DNA of 64,000 nucleotides from contig JAURVB010013239.1 of NCBI GenBank assembly GCA_033002965.1, positions 1 to 64,000 of the forward strand, given 5' to 3'. Each line of letters opens with the position of its first letter. The stretch's first letter is position 1. Under the pieces are notes generated by a model. That model ran no database searches and had not been told where the DNA came from. It saw only the letters and a list, made by a program, of their open reading frames with translations. Shown piece by piece: positions 34,898 through 48,000 of the stretch. A program made the translations under genes and the position numbers. This DNA is from Piper betle (taxonomy: Eukaryota; Streptophyta; Magnoliopsida; Piperales; Piperaceae).

Positions 34898-35284
34898 TGT
34901 AACGACCCGCCATTTTTCACGATATTGTGGGCCTAGCTGGCCAGGTGTTACTCACAATTAAGTAAATATGACTAACATTTTTTATTTAACAAAAACATAT
35001 ATAAAGATCCCACAGTCTTGGACCGTTTCCCAGCAGCCACACTTATTTCTCAATTAAATAAAAAAAGGAGTCCTCATATTTATTTTGCTCCATACTCTGG
35101 ATGTCAATCTCCTAATCTCGTATTTGCATACCTGCGGAGGCAATTCCGCGTTAGTGATTACAACACTAAGTAGTATAATAGATAAAACAAGACAAGTACA
35201 TTCCACTATTTCCTTATGTTTATTTTAATATGCGGTGGAGCGATTCCGCTATACTCCAAAACAATGCGGAGGAGGTATCCGCTG

Positions 35285-35825
35285 TGATCCGCACACCCCG
35301 GCCGTAGCCTTTTTTGTGGGGAGGCTACCACTACCGTCTCCAGTGCCAGTGCCTCGCACACCCCGGCCGTAGCCTTTTTGTGGGGTAGCTATCACTGCAC
35401 TCGGGTGATTGCTATGCCCCGTTTGTGGGGAAGCTCTCACTACCAATTCTAGTGCCAGTGCCTCGCACACCCCGGCCGTAGCCTTTTTATGGGGAGGCTA
35501 TCACTGCACTCCAGTGCCAATGCCTTGCACACCCCGGCCGTAGCCTTTTTGTGGGGCGGCTATCACTGCACTCAGGTGATTGCTATGCCCCGTTTGTGGG
35601 GAAGCTCTCACTACCAATTCTAGTGCCAGTGCCTCACACACCCCGGCCGTAGCCTTTTTATGGGGCGGCTATCACTGCACTCCAGTGCCAGTGCCTCACA
35701 CACCCCGGCCGTAGCCTTTTTATGGGGCGGCTATCACTGCACTCCAGTGCGATGGAGGAATCGCTGTGCCTCACTCACCCCGGCCGTAGCCTTTTTATGG
35801 GGTGGCTATCACTACTCCAAAACAA
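35285..35825. repeat. CCCCGGCCGTAGCC array, seven copies
   Basis: Copies near 35294, 35362, 35469, 35537, 35641, 35702 and 35777. The partner LTR has six. Confidence 0.85.
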
Positions 35826-36104
35826 TGTCGATGCATTACAAAATTCACGTACATAACACGACCCAGTGTCGGACTGAGTCAATTCATTGACCCCGGTAGC
35901 ACTCGGTGCATGGTAGTCGAATCTGGGCTCAGGCCGACCTAGGCTACCAACAAGGAAAGTATGATGTTCTATCTATTATACGTACCTGATTTGTGATTAC
36001 GTCTGACTATGACCCGTGAACCCTAATACAGTAATGGGGAGGTCGCCTGGGACGGAGATGAGGGATGAAATACTCCCTCCTCCTGCATATATATACACTT
36101 CAAC

Positions 36105-36285
36105 CATTCCCTCCATTAAATTCTCATACCCCATCATCCATTGGTATTTCCTAGGTTCAACGACCCCTTCATTAAATTCTCACACCCCATCATCCATTGG
36201 TATTTCCTAGGTTCAACGACCCCTTCATTAAATTCTCACACCCCATCATCCATTGGTATTTCCTAGGTTCAACGACCCCTTCTCC
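36105..36285. repeat. ~56-bp direct repeat, three copies
   Basis: Three almost identical copies of CATTAAATTCTCACACCCCA...GGTATTTCCTAGGTTCAACGA. Confidence 0.85.
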
Positions 36286-36581
36286 TTTTATAAAGAATAA
36301 ATGACGGCTAGGGTTTGTGGAAGCACCCTTTCACCATAATTCCTTTAACCGCGTAATTGGGTAATTAACACGGTTCACTTAACCTTTTCACTCAACCTCT
36401 TAAATGGTATGGTTCACTTTACTAGTTTAAACGGTTAAATGGTATGGTTTACTTAACCGGGTAAAAATACTTAACCGGTTAACTAATACTTTCCACTTGA
36501 CCGGGTAATTAATAATTAACCGGGTAGCGGGTAAATAATTTAAACAAATTCATGGATACCAACGTTCGATCCCACCGCGTC

Positions 36582-36618
<37 letters not shown>

Positions 36619-36631
36619 CCGGGTCTTTACA

Positions 36632-36645
36632 ATCTCCCCAACTTA
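36632..36645 (-). other. Polypurine tract of the complete element
   Basis: The minus strand reads AAGTTGGGGAGAT directly into the LTR start at 36631. It is the plus-strand DNA primer site. Confidence 0.85.
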
Positions 36646-36730
36646 GAAATATTTCGTCCCTGAAATATGATAGTATTCCCAAGGACATCCATCTTCGGTA
36701 TAAGTTCTTGTTACAACAATTACACAGATT

Positions 36731-39700
36731 TTATGCTACAAACAGGTTAGGATATTTTTTGGCCATTTCTTGTTCAGTCTCCCATGTAGCTTCTTCTGAT
36801 CCCTGATTTCTCCATAATACCTTTACCAAAGGGATCTCCTTGCTACGGAGTGTCTTTGTTTCCCTTGCCAAGATTCGAATCGGTTTTTCCTCGTAGGTTA
36901 AATCCGATTGTAGCTCTAAATCTGCAAAATTTGTGATAATGTGATTCTCATCTCGTACATATTTCTTTAGCATTGACACATGAAAGACATTGTGTACACC
37001 ATCAAGGCTTGGTGGTAATGCTAATCTATATGCACAACTTCCGATTCGATCCAAAATTGGAAATGGTCCTATGAATCTTGGCTTCAACTTCCCTGATGTT
37101 CTAAATCTGATCACTCCCTTGTTAGGTGAGGTCTTAAGGTAGACGAACTCCCCAACTTGGAATTCTAAGTCCTTCCTTCGAGTATCAGCATAACTTTTCT
37201 GCCGATCCTGAGCTGCCTTAAGCCTTTGCTGGATGAGTTGCACCTTTTCAGCTGCTTCTCTCACCATCTCTGGCCCGACTATAACCATCTCTGTAGATTC
37301 CAACCAGCATGATGGAGATCGACAAGGCCTACCGTATAAGGCTTCAAACGGTGCCATTCCTATACTGGCTTGGTAAGAGTTATTATAGGTGAATTCAGCC
37401 AAGGCTAAGTGTTTCTCCCAATCTCCTCCCCAGTCGAGGATGCAAGCTCTCAACAAATCCTCCAAGGTTTGATTGGTCCTCTCACTTTGACCATCAGTTT
37501 GGGGGTGATATGCTGTACTTAACTTGATTTGGGTCCCCATAGCTTTTGGAAAACTTCCCAAAAATGTGACGTGAATAGGGGATCTCTGTCAGAGACTATC
37601 TCCTTCGGAATTCCATGCAGCCTGACAATGTTATTTATGTACAGTTCTGCTAAGTATTCTGCAGTCCTTGTTGATTTTGTGGGGATAAAATGAGCTGCCT
37701 TAGTCAAACGGTCCACAACTACCCATATAGAGTCATGTCTCTTCAAAGTCCTGGGGAGTTTTGTAATAAAATCACATGTGACACGCTCCCATTTCCAGGT
37801 AGGTATCTCTAAAGGTTGTAATAATCCACCGGGTAGTTGATGTTGGGCTTTGATCAATTGGCACGTCTGACACTTGGAAATAAAATCCACCACATCCCTC
37901 TTCATTCCAACCCACCAGTAGGTTCGTTTCAAGTCCTGGTACATCTTTGTAACACCAGGGTGTATTGAGAACCTTGAACGATGAGCTTCTTCCAGAATAT
38001 CTCGTTTTAATGCATCATTGTTGGGTACACACAATCTCCCTCTAAATCTGATTACACTGTTGGAATCTGCTACAATGTTGGGAGTTTTGTCCAACATTTC
38101 ATTCAGCTTCTCATCTTCCATTTGTGTTAGCTTAACTCGGTCCACCAATTCATTGGAGATAACCAGGTTCGCCAGTATTCCTGTCATTCGTTCCACCGGG
38201 TTAATAGCTACCACCTCAGCTGACATAGCCCAAAGTCTAGCTAGTTGTTGACCCTTGTCCATCTTGCCCTTCCGACTCAATGCGTCGGCCACAACATTCG
38301 CTTTTCCCGGGTGGTATAAAATTTGGAAATCATAGTCCTTCAAGTATTCTATCCACCGTCTCTGTCGAAGGTTAAGGTCATTTTGGGTGAAGATATACTT
38401 CAAACTTTGATGGTCGGTGAAAACTTCGAACTGGGCCCCATACAAGTAGTGCCTCCAAATCTTTAGGGCAAAAACTACTGCTGCCAGTTCCAAGTCATGG
38501 GTCGCATAATTTTGCTCGTGAATCTTCAATTGGCGAGATGCGTAAGCCACCACCTTACCATCTTGCATAAGGACGCATCCTAAACCCAACCGAGATGCAT
38601 CACTGAAGACTACGAATCCTTCATTACCATTTGGTAGGGTCAAGACTGGTGCAGTTGTTAAACTCTTCTTTAGAGACTGGAAACTCTCCTCACACTTACT
38701 ACTCCATTCAAACCTGACCCCCTTCCTTGTAAGTTTGGTCATCGGCGATGCTACTAAGGAAAAGTCTTTAATGAATTTCCTATAGTAACCCGCCAAACCG
38801 AGGAAGCTTCTGATATCAGTGACTGACTTAGGTTGTGGCCAATCAATGACTGCTTTCACTTTTGACGGATCCACTGCAACTCCCGCCTTTGAGACAACAT
38901 GTCCGAGGAAGTTCACCTCCTTCAGCCAGAAGTCACACTTTGATAATTTGGCGAACAGTTGATTCTCTCTCAAAACTTGAAGAGCAATGGACAAGTGTTT
39001 CCCATGGTCCTCCTCATTATTTGAATAGACCAGAATGTCGTCCACAAACACAATAATAAACTTATCCAAGTATTCGTGGAACACCGTGTTCATAAGTGAC
39101 ATAAAGGCCGCTGGTGCATTTGTCAGACCAAAAGGCATAACTAGAAACTCATAATGTCCATAGCGAGTTCGGAAAGCACTTTTCTGTATGTCAGATTCCT
39201 TCACCCGTAGTTGATGATATCCGGACCGCAAGTCTATTTTTGAGAATATTCCGGCTGTTTTCAACTGATCAAATAAATCGTCAATCCTCGGTAAGGGGTA
39301 CCGATTCTTGACTGTCACTTTATTGAGCTGACGATAGTCAATACACAATCGAAGTGAGCCATCCTTCTTCTTTACAAAAAGAACAGGGGCTCCCCAGGGT
39401 GAAGTACTTGGTCGTATGAAGCCTGCCTGCAACAGCTCTTCTAATTGACTCTTTAACTCCTTGAGTTCCGCTGGAGCCATGCGGTATGGTGCTTTAGAAA
39501 TTGGTGATACTCCCGGTGCTAGGTCAATGACAAACTCCACTGCCCGCTTAGGAGGTAACCCTGGAAGTTCACCTGGAAATATGTCCGGAAATTCTGCTAC
39601 CACGGGAATCATGGACAACTCTTTGGGTTTGGACTCAGGCTCCTCTAGAGTTGCTGAAAAAAATTTACAACTCTCACCAAACCACTCAGTTGCCTCACTA

Positions 39701-41367
39701 ACCGACACAATACAAGTGGATGGATCATTCCATGACCCTTGGAAAATGACCCCCATCTCACAATTACAAGGTTTAGTCAATACTCTCCTCCCTTTACAGT
39801 CGAGAAAAGCCTGGTGTGCAGACAACCAGTCCATTCCCAACAGTACATCAAATCCTATTATCCCATAGATAATGAAATTCCACACATAGGGTTTCCCTTG
39901 TATATCCAAGGATAGGTTAGTCACTCCTAACGTTGTGACCTCCCCTTTTCCCGTTGCGGTGGTGACCCTATAAGTCTTAGGTAATGTAGACGTTTGGAGT
40001 CCTAAACTCTTAACTAATCGGGATGATAGGAACGAATGCGTACACCCTGAGTCAAATAAAACATCCACACTAACACTTTGAATCAGAATTTTACCTCGAA
40101 CTGTGTGGTCCTCGTTCTCAGCATCCTCGACTTCGACTGCAAAAAGTTTCGCCTTCCCTTTGTCCATTGGTTTTGCAGGTGCTGGGTAGCGATTAGGAGC
40201 TGGTGTCTTCTCCTTTTCAGGTTGTTCCTGTTGTTGCTTCAGGGGCTGACGACACTCGTTTTGCAAGTGTCCCGTCCTTCCGCAATTGTAGCACCGACGG
40301 GGCTCCCTGCATAACCCTGAATGCATCTTGTTGCAATTTTTACATAGTCGATACGAAATCTCCTAAAACTTCCTTTTCCGGTTCCCATCGACATTCCGTT
40401 GATAGTTCTGCTGCTGGTGTTCTTCAGACCTATTTTTACTACTACCCTGGTTGGCATTCTTATGTTGCATAGTAGCCTTCCCCTGTTTCTATGCACGGAC
40501 ATAGTCGTACACCAACTCATGAGTAGTGACTGCTTCAATCACTTCGGTTATAGTGCCTCTTGGCGCCGTAGCTACCCTACTCCTCATTTCTGGCTTTAAC
40601 CCCCAGAAAAATTTGTCTGCTCTGGCCCGGGCAGTTGCCAGACTCCCAGATGCAAATCTCTCCAATTGCAAGAAATTTTGGGCATACTCTCGGACTGAAT
40701 CATCCTTCTGAGTTAGAGTGGCAAATTCCAGTGCTTTCTTTTGGACAACAGACTCAGGAAAATATTGTCCATTGAAAGCTGTTACAAATTCCGCCCAAGG
40801 AATGGACGAAATCTCCCGTTGATGGAACACAGTCTTCTCCATGGACTTCCACCAATAGGATGCTTCCTCCTGAAGCATGCATGTCGCCAACCTCACTTGA
40901 TGGCGATGAGGCACAGAGAGAGCTCTGAATGCTTTTTCAGTAATGTCCAACCAGCTCTCCGCCTTCATTGGATCAGTCCCTCCAATGAATACCTCAGCTC
41001 CGTTCTTCCGGAATTTCTCTACAGTGTATCGATCACTGTCATCCCCATCTGGCAGTACCACTTGTCAGACTACCGGTGGCACCGGGTTTGGAAGTTCTCC
41101 TCGCTCGCCCGGGTCAGCTATTCCTACCCGCTCTTGGGCGCTCCCTTGATCCCCATTTGGGACATTACTAGGACCCGCAGCCGAATTTGGAGCTCCATTC
41201 CCCATTACCAATCCCGGTAAACTCTGCACCATGTTCTGAACCACAGAACTGGTATTTTCTGAAGCCTGCGCTAGTCCCTGTATGGCCGTCAAAATTTGGC
41301 CTAACACACTCTCAAGGTTTGTGTCCGACTGCGCAGCTTGGTTCGACTTCCTTCGGGTGCCTGCCAT
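36731..41367 (-). pseudogene. Gag-pol polyprotein of the complete element (3 stops, 1 frameshift)
   Basis: One reading frame of about 1545 codons starts at ATG 41367 (MAGTRRKSNQ) and ends after a chromodomain. In order: gag with FVTAFNGQYFPESVVQKKAL (about 40760-40820); CCHC knuckle [14 protein letters not shown] (about 40252-40293); protease DSG (40045-40053); RT with FVDDILVYS (about 39023-39049). Then RNase H with [10 protein letters not shown]; integrase with an HHCC zinc domain (about 37855-37985) and [13 protein letters not shown]; chromodomain (about 36740-36890). In-frame stops: TGA 41067-41065, TAG 40491-40489, TAG 40365-40363. A one-base loss in an A run at about 37546-37543 shifts the frame in integrase. 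Gag and pol share one frame, as is usual for this clade. All other catalytic residues I checked are present. Confidence 0.95.
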
Positions 41368-41530
41368 CTAAAATTTATTCCCTTATGGTTCATTTTTTTT
41401 TTCAATGATTACTTAGGTTTATTAGGGAGGTCCACTAATTCCCTAATGACATACCCTATTGGAGAAAGATAAATATTGGACTCTTCAACAAAGTACTTGA
41501 GTCATAAGATGTGAGCTTTTGGGAAACCTT
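41368..41530 (-). other. 5' leader of the complete element
   Basis: The 163 bases between PBS and gag ATG hold no gene. On the minus strand they contain GGACCTCCC and an A-rich run before the ATG. Packaging signals would be expected here but none can be recognised by eye. Confidence 0.4.
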
Positions 41531-41544
41531 GCTCTGATGCCACC
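41531..41544 (-). other. Primer-binding site of the complete element
   Basis: The minus strand reads GGTGGCATCAGAGC right after the LTR end. It differs at one base (C for T) from the initiator-Met site TGGTATCAGAGC. The LTR-proximal GG spacer is the same in the older copies. Confidence 0.85.
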
Positions 41545-41937
41545 TGTAACGACCCGCCATTTTTCACGATATTGTGGGCCTAGCTGGCCAGGTGTTACTC
41601 ACAATTAAGTAAATATGACTAACATTTTTTATTTAACAAAAACATATATAAAGATCCCACAGTCTTGGACCGTTTCCCAGCAGCCACACTTATTTCTCAA
41701 TTAAATAAAAAAGGAGTCCTCATATTTATTTTGCTCCATACTCTGGATGTCAATCTCCTAATCTCGTATTTGCATACCTACGGAGGCAATTCCGCGTTAG
41801 TGATTACAACACTAAGTAGTATAATAGATAAAACAAGACAAGTACATTCCACTATTTCCTTATGTTTATTTTAATATGCGGTGGAGCGATTCCGCTATAC
41901 TCCAAAACAATGCGTAGGAGGTATCCGCTGTGATCTA

Positions 41938-42372
41938 CACACCCCGGCCGTAGCCTTTTTTGTGGGGAGGCTACCACTACCACCCCGGCCGTAGCCTTTT
42001 TGTGGCGTAGCTATCACTGCACTCGGGTGATTGCTATGCCCTGTTTGTGGGGAAGCTCTCACTACCAATTCTAGTGCCGGTGCCTCGCACACCCCGGCCG
42101 TAGCCTTTTTATGGGGAGGCTATCACTGCACTCCAATGCCAATGCCTTGCACACCCCGGTCGTAGCCTTTTTGTGGGGCGGCTATCACTGCCCGCAGGTG
42201 ATTGCTATGCCCCGTTTGTGGGGAAGCTCTCACTACCAATTCTAGTGCCAGTGCCTCATACACCCCGGCCGTAGCCTTTTTGTGGGGCGGCTATCACTGC
42301 ACTCCAGTACGATGGAGGAATCGTTGTGCCTCACTCACCCCGGCCATAGCCTTTTTATGGGGTGGCTATCAC
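41938..42372. repeat. CCCCGGCCGTAGCC array, six copies
   Basis: Copies near 41942, 41980, 42093, 42152, 42262 and 42336; one has CCCCGGTCGTAGCC. Confidence 0.85.
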
Positions 42373-42654
42373 TACTCCAAAACAATGTCGAGGCATTACA
42401 AAATTTACGTACATAACACGACCCAGTGAGTCAATTCATTGACCCCGGTAGCACTCGGTGCATGGTAGTCGAATCTGGGCTCGAGGCCGACCTAGGTTAC
42501 CAACAAGGAAAGTATGATGTTCTATCTATTATACGTACCTGATTTGTGATTACGTCTGACTATGACCCGTGAACCCTAATACAGTAATGGGGAGGTCGCC
42601 TGGGACGGAGATGAGGGATGAAATACTCCCTCCTCCTGCATATATATACACTTC

Positions 42655-42835
42655 AACCATTCCCTCCATTAAATTCTCATACCCCATCATCCATTGGTAT
42701 TTCCTAGGTTCAACGACCCCTTCATTAAATTCTCACACCCCATCATCCATTGGTATTTCCTAAGTTCAACGACCCCTTCATTAAATTCTCACACCCCATC
42801 ATCCATTGGTATTTCCTAGGTTCAACGACCCCTTC
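42655..42835. repeat. ~56-bp direct repeat, three copies
   Basis: Same triple repeat as at 36105-36285, one substitution (CTAAGTTC) in the middle copy. Confidence 0.85.
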
Positions 42836-43134
42836 TCCTTTTATAAAGAATAAATGACGGCTAGGGTTTGTGGAAGCACCCTTTCACCATAATTCCTTTA
42901 ACCGCGTAATTGGGTAATTAACACGGTTCACTTAACCTTTTCACTCAACCTCTTAAATGGTATGGTTCACTTTACTAGTTTAAACGGTTAAATGGTATGG
43001 TTTACTTAACCGGGTAAAAATACTTAACCGGTTAACTAATACTTTCCACTTGACCGGGTAATTAATAATTAACCGGGTAGCGGGTAAATAATTTAAACAA
43101 ATTCATGGATACCAACGTTTGATCCCACCGCGTC

Positions 43135-43174
<40 letters not shown>

Positions 43175-43191
43175 CGGGTCTTTACAACCTC

Positions 43192-45008
43192 TAAATTGGA
43201 GCAAGGTGCAAGAAAGAAGTGGTCTTGAGGCTGGGAGAAGGACAGGTTCGGTTTTTGGTGCAAAGATGAGGTTTGGACAAGAGAAGAGTGTCGGGGAAGA
43301 AGAAGATGACAAATCCGTAATATATGCTTGACTCGACATGGCTCGAGTTAAAAATAATATTAACTCCTAATAAATCCTTCAAAAATATTACTTTAATGGT
43401 TATGGGTTACAATTGCTAAACTAATTAACTATTGTACGAAATCACCATGAGTAATAAAAATACGGTAATGATAAACTATTAAATTTAAATTGGATGGTTT
43501 AAAGGATTAATGAAATAAAAATTTCACCTTTACCATATTAAATTTAATACTAGGTAAATAAAGTGATTATTTTAATAATAGGCCAGTAATGTAGAAAATG
43601 GGTTTTTAAACTATAATCGTGTAAAAAATCACAAGCATTGAACCTAAATAGCATAATGAAAATAAATAAAGTTCGAACATTTATTGAGTTGAATAATTTA
43701 AAATAATTGTATTAGTAATATCTTTTAATTAGGATAATACAAATCATTTTAAATAATTTAATTGAATGACTTAATTAATTAAATTGCTATTAATAATGAT
43801 AATGATTAAAAATTAAAACCATAAATTAAATCGTCAAGATCGGGGTTAAGTAATTATCATTTCAAAGGAAAATATACTAATAATAGTAATTAAATACTTT
43901 TTTATAAGTTAATAATTATTTTATCATTAGTGAAGTGTGAATTATGATTTAGATAATTAATTTAAAATGTAAAGTAGGACTTAAATGATTATGTCACATG
44001 AATAATTTAATATTTAAGATTGTTGAATGTTGCATGTTTTATGTTGTCAAATTTTAATAAGGATAGATATTAGTCATTTCGTTGCATGTATTTCTACTCG
44101 AATAAAATTATACTTGTGTATAATTGTTTGTTCTAATTCAGATTAGGATCGTTGGTCACGGTTGCAGGTTCACTTATGAACTATCCAAGTCCGTATAATT
44201 ATTTGAAATGTTGTATTTTCCCTTTTTGGCAGCCCTGGTCGGCCTGAGCCCAGATTTGACCACCATGCACCGAGTGCAACCGGGGTCAAGGAATTGACTC
44301 AGTCCAACACCGGGCCACATCCTTTAAAATTACTATGCATGAGTCTTGGTCGACTTGAGTTCATATCCGACCACTATGTGCCGAGCGCAACTGGAGTTGA
44401 CTCAATTCGACGCAAAGTAGCACCCCCTGAAAGATTGAATACCTGCCCTCATGCCGAAAGGGGTGATAGGGCGCAATGGCAAATATCGGTAACTCTAGGC
44501 CATGGGCCACGTAGCGTGTGTGCGCATGCATGGGATTGGAGCTGGATCGGGTGGCCACCCCTCCTAACATATTAAGAGTTTGGCATAGGCTCATAGCAAC
44601 TAAAAGTCTTGAGAAATGATAATAGGGATTATATTGACTTGTTTCATTTAATTATGCGGCTTAGTGGTTTTATCACTAACGTGGAATTGCCTCCGCAGGT
44701 GAGCAGCTTTGGACTGAGGATTAAGAGTGTGGTTGGTGGTTCTTTTACCAACCTAAAGTTTGTTGAATTGATAATAAATTGGACTTCCTTTTATTCTCTT
44801 GCGTTATAAATGTGGCTATGGGAAACGGTCAGAGACTGTGAGACTTTATTTTTACGTATTGTCACATGCTATTAGAGCATGATTTATTTTTATGATTTAT
44901 ACATTTTCTAGACTGATTTACTGTGTTATGATTCATGTTCATGAATTGTATGTCTGCAACATTTAACTTTTTAAGTAACACCCGGGCCGGTTAGGGCGGG
45001 TCGTTACA
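43192..45008 (+). mobile_element. Plus-strand family A LTR, right piece
   Basis: Continues the LTR begun at 34254. It holds a GC-richer end, an AT-rich stretch (43340-44160) matching 20600-21480, two copies of the conserved core (44237-44305 and 44350-44410), and the end GGGTCGTTACA at 45008. It is probably the 3' LTR of the old element that starts at 17541. Confidence 0.75.
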
Positions 45009-48000
45009 ATTTTCTTGATAGACAGTGGTTAGTAAACAAGGTGTTCTAAATTTTTTACTAGAGCATGACGTGGTTAGGATAATTTTGTATATGTAAATAT
45101 CTGTGAGTTATGTTGTCAAAGCAACTGTGTTGCTACCCAACCTAGAACCCAACCATGTTAAGATTAAAACGGAATTCTTGTGGGTTTAGAAGAAAAGGAG
45201 AATTAGAACCTCATGCTTGGATTCTCAAGGCAGAGAGAATTTTGGAGTAAGTGAGGAAGCGATTTGGGTGAGAATTGATCACTAGGGCCCACATTAGCCA
45301 TCCCTATTACAACCATGTTTTAGACAAATTCTACCCTACATTAACCTCTTGCTTGTGTCACTAACATTTTAAAGCCTTAGCCTGATTATATAACAAATCC
45401 TAGATTTCACATCGACCTAGCATAACTAACTAGCAATTTTTTTCTTTAACAAGTCAAAGTGCACGAAGAGGAGAGGACTATGCACTACTACTTGAACAGA
45501 AGGAAAGAAGTTATGAAGGGAAAAAGAAAAATTTAATATCTGGCCTGTCTATGAATATTACTTATTTTATTTTTTCTTCTTTTCAATAGGATATAGCCGT
45601 AGTTGACTCCTTATTTTTAGCACATATTAATTTTTCTTTGTATAAGTTGGTGTAGACTAATGAAAGATACTTTGAATTATATAATTATGTGTCAATTACA
45701 TTGAGTTTGGCTAAGTTTGATCATTTTCTAACACTAAATTATGAAAGGGGACAAACGATCAAGTAAAATCTCAAGAAATTAGTTGTAAGACAAGTTTTTA
45801 CCTTTGGTGGACAAGTTGACGCGGTTACATATGAACTAGTTCCATATCTCTAATGATAAATTCATTTAGTTTTTATGTCTAATGTGTGGACATTGGCACT
45901 TATTTACATGATTAGGTGATTTAAGTGGAAATCTAGCATTATCAGTTGTCCAACAGCCGAGTTTTGCCTTAGGGTAAGAGTCAGTCATTGGATGTGGACA
46001 AGTTTGCCCACTTAGGTGTTTCTGTAAAAGGTTAAAGGGTAGAATAGTCTATAGGGATTAATTGGAGGAGGTTCGTATGCGAGTAGGTGATCCATAAGTA
46101 TATAAGGACTTATGAGGACAACTTGCATTATTTGCAACTTGAAGCCCTAGCCACTCTCTCTCCATTGTGATCATCTTCTTGCCAATTGTCTAGAACTCCC
46201 TCTCTCTACTTTCTCTTTCTAGCCACCCTCTCTCTCTACCCTAGGGATTCCTTGGTGGAATTGTTTGTTGCAAATTTCTAGACGTTTTCACCCAAAAAGA
46301 GGTTACTAATCACAATTAAAAGATATAATTAATGTAGATTCATGCATCTTCTTCATGTTCGATGCTTTGTTTGATGTTCTAAACTATATACAAGCTTTCT
46401 ATCATGTTCTATGTTTGTATTACTTGTTAGAACGATATTTTAGATGTTAATTCATGTTGTGATTGTCGTAAATAGGTTTAACATGTAGTTCTAATGATTT
46501 AACTAAGTTTTAGAATCGAGTTGTGGAAAAAAGAACATGTTCATCATTGTTATGCTTGTTTTCTCTAACCTAAAATCATTGAAGAGTAGGTTAAATCATG
46601 CTATAGTAAAAACCAACTACAACCCTTGGTTTATTATTTAGAGATTATGCAAGTCTTTTTTTGTTTGATAAAAATGGAACTAAAACAAAAAAATAAACAA
46701 TTTTGGATTAGAAACCCTAGAGCCAGCTCTGCGGTACTCGCCACGTGAGATCTCAGCACAGCGACACTAAGCAAAGAAAAACTTGAGTTCGTGAAGCAGC
46801 ACTACTACACTTAGAGGCCAAGACTTCAGCATTATGGCACTTCTGTGTAAACTTCTGCGCCGAGGCCTAGCGCAGCACCACTTGTGCCCTAAACCTAATT
46901 TTTTTATTATTTTCTCATTTTTGTTCAATGTATGCTACGTTTATGACTATATAATCATTATATGATAATTGTATGATCCTGTTAACATATTATTGATGTT
47001 TGTAATGTGTGGTTTGAAATCATAATCATCATGCATGCCATGTCATAGCATATAGATTGTAATAAGTGTTAATTATCATCCAGAATAGTAGCGGACGGGA
47101 GCTGAGACTTAGAGCTTGTCAGCAAGTTGACAAAGTCCGTGTTTAGTCATTATTTGCGGAGTTTTTTATCTTCTATTTTATGTGATTAATCAAATCTTTA
47201 TCCTTTATTTTCTATGTTGAACAACATGTTGTATGTTTTATATAACGTAAGTGCCTAGGCATTTGTTTTCAGTTTTCTTTACATACCAAGGTACGTCTAT
47301 TTAATTGGTTCAATAGACTTGTTATGTTAAAGGGTACACTACATCTCCCTTAAGCAAGGATCGTTACCCCAACTACCCAGGACACTGTCTTGACAATGTA
47401 TGTAATCACCATATGGGTTTTGTGGATCCCTACCACTCTCCTTGTTAGTTTAGATGAAAATCTCAACAAGGCGCCTATATACAAAGTTGTCTAGAATAGA
47501 CGAGAAGTTTAGACATTTATGTACCTATGTACACTAGCGGTCCATAGCTAGTGCCATGGTTTTCTTGACATGTTGTATTTTAAGCTATTAAGGCCAGACC
47601 CTAGAGATCAAATAGCTAGTTCGGTTTTACATGTGAAGTCGACCTAGGTTCATGAAGGATTAAACTAGTTTTCCACGTAGTTTTCATAAGTCTCAAGGGC
47701 CAATCTCTCAAGATCATAATGATGAAAGGCTTAGTTGATTTTTCAGTTATTTACCAAGAATAACTAGTACTGAAAGGGTTTTAACTCAGTGTTTGCTAGT
47801 TAATTCAATTAACTTAGTACTATGGTTTTCTATAAGCCTTAGCAAGAAACTACCAGATTAATTTGTTAATCACAAGGTTGGAATTGAACTAAGTGTCAGT
47901 GATGGATTACATAGTTGAATAAATTACCTCATTTATGTTAAGTAAATTATTATACATGTTATGTTATTGTTTAATGTTTAAGTGTTATTCTTGATCGATG

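Larger units (their letters stand above)
34898..36631 (-). mobile_element. 3' LTR of the complete element
   Basis: 1734 bp, TGTAACGACCCGCC on the left and GGGTCTTTACA on the right (plus strand). Contains seven copies of the CCCCGGCCGTAGCC block (35285-35825), the conserved core (35868-35940), the 56-bp triple repeat, ACCGGGTAA-rich sequence and an (AT)n run. Confidence 0.92.
34898..43186 (-). mobile_element. Complete chromovirus family A element (Tekay/Del-like)
   Basis: 8289 bp with perfect ACCTC duplication, both LTRs, PBS, PPT and a single long gag-pol frame on the minus strand. The two LTRs are nearly identical apart from array copy number and a few substitutions, so insertion is recent. 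A chromodomain at the gag-pol C-terminus and an initiator-Met PBS place it among plant chromoviruses. The chromodomain form (KVLWRN then EATWETE) is the Tekay/Del type as far as I can judge. Three in-frame stops and one frameshift prevent a full polyprotein. Confidence 0.92.
41545..43186 (-). mobile_element. 5' LTR of the complete element
   Basis: 1642 bp, same ends as the 3' LTR. It is about 92 bp shorter, mainly because the array has six copies instead of seven and a ~30-bp piece is missing near 41980. Outside the arrays only scattered substitutions are seen (for example at 41778, 41914 and 41934). Confidence 0.92.

Noticed and set aside
35285..35825. CRISPR-like alternation of repeats and spacers
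   Set aside because: Spacers are themselves repeated, spacing is irregular, and the array is inside a plant LTR; no cas genes.
43103..43339. Frame with a long Ile-Tyr repeat (also at 19412, 29443 and 36552)
   Set aside because: Translation of (AT)n microsatellites at LTR starts.
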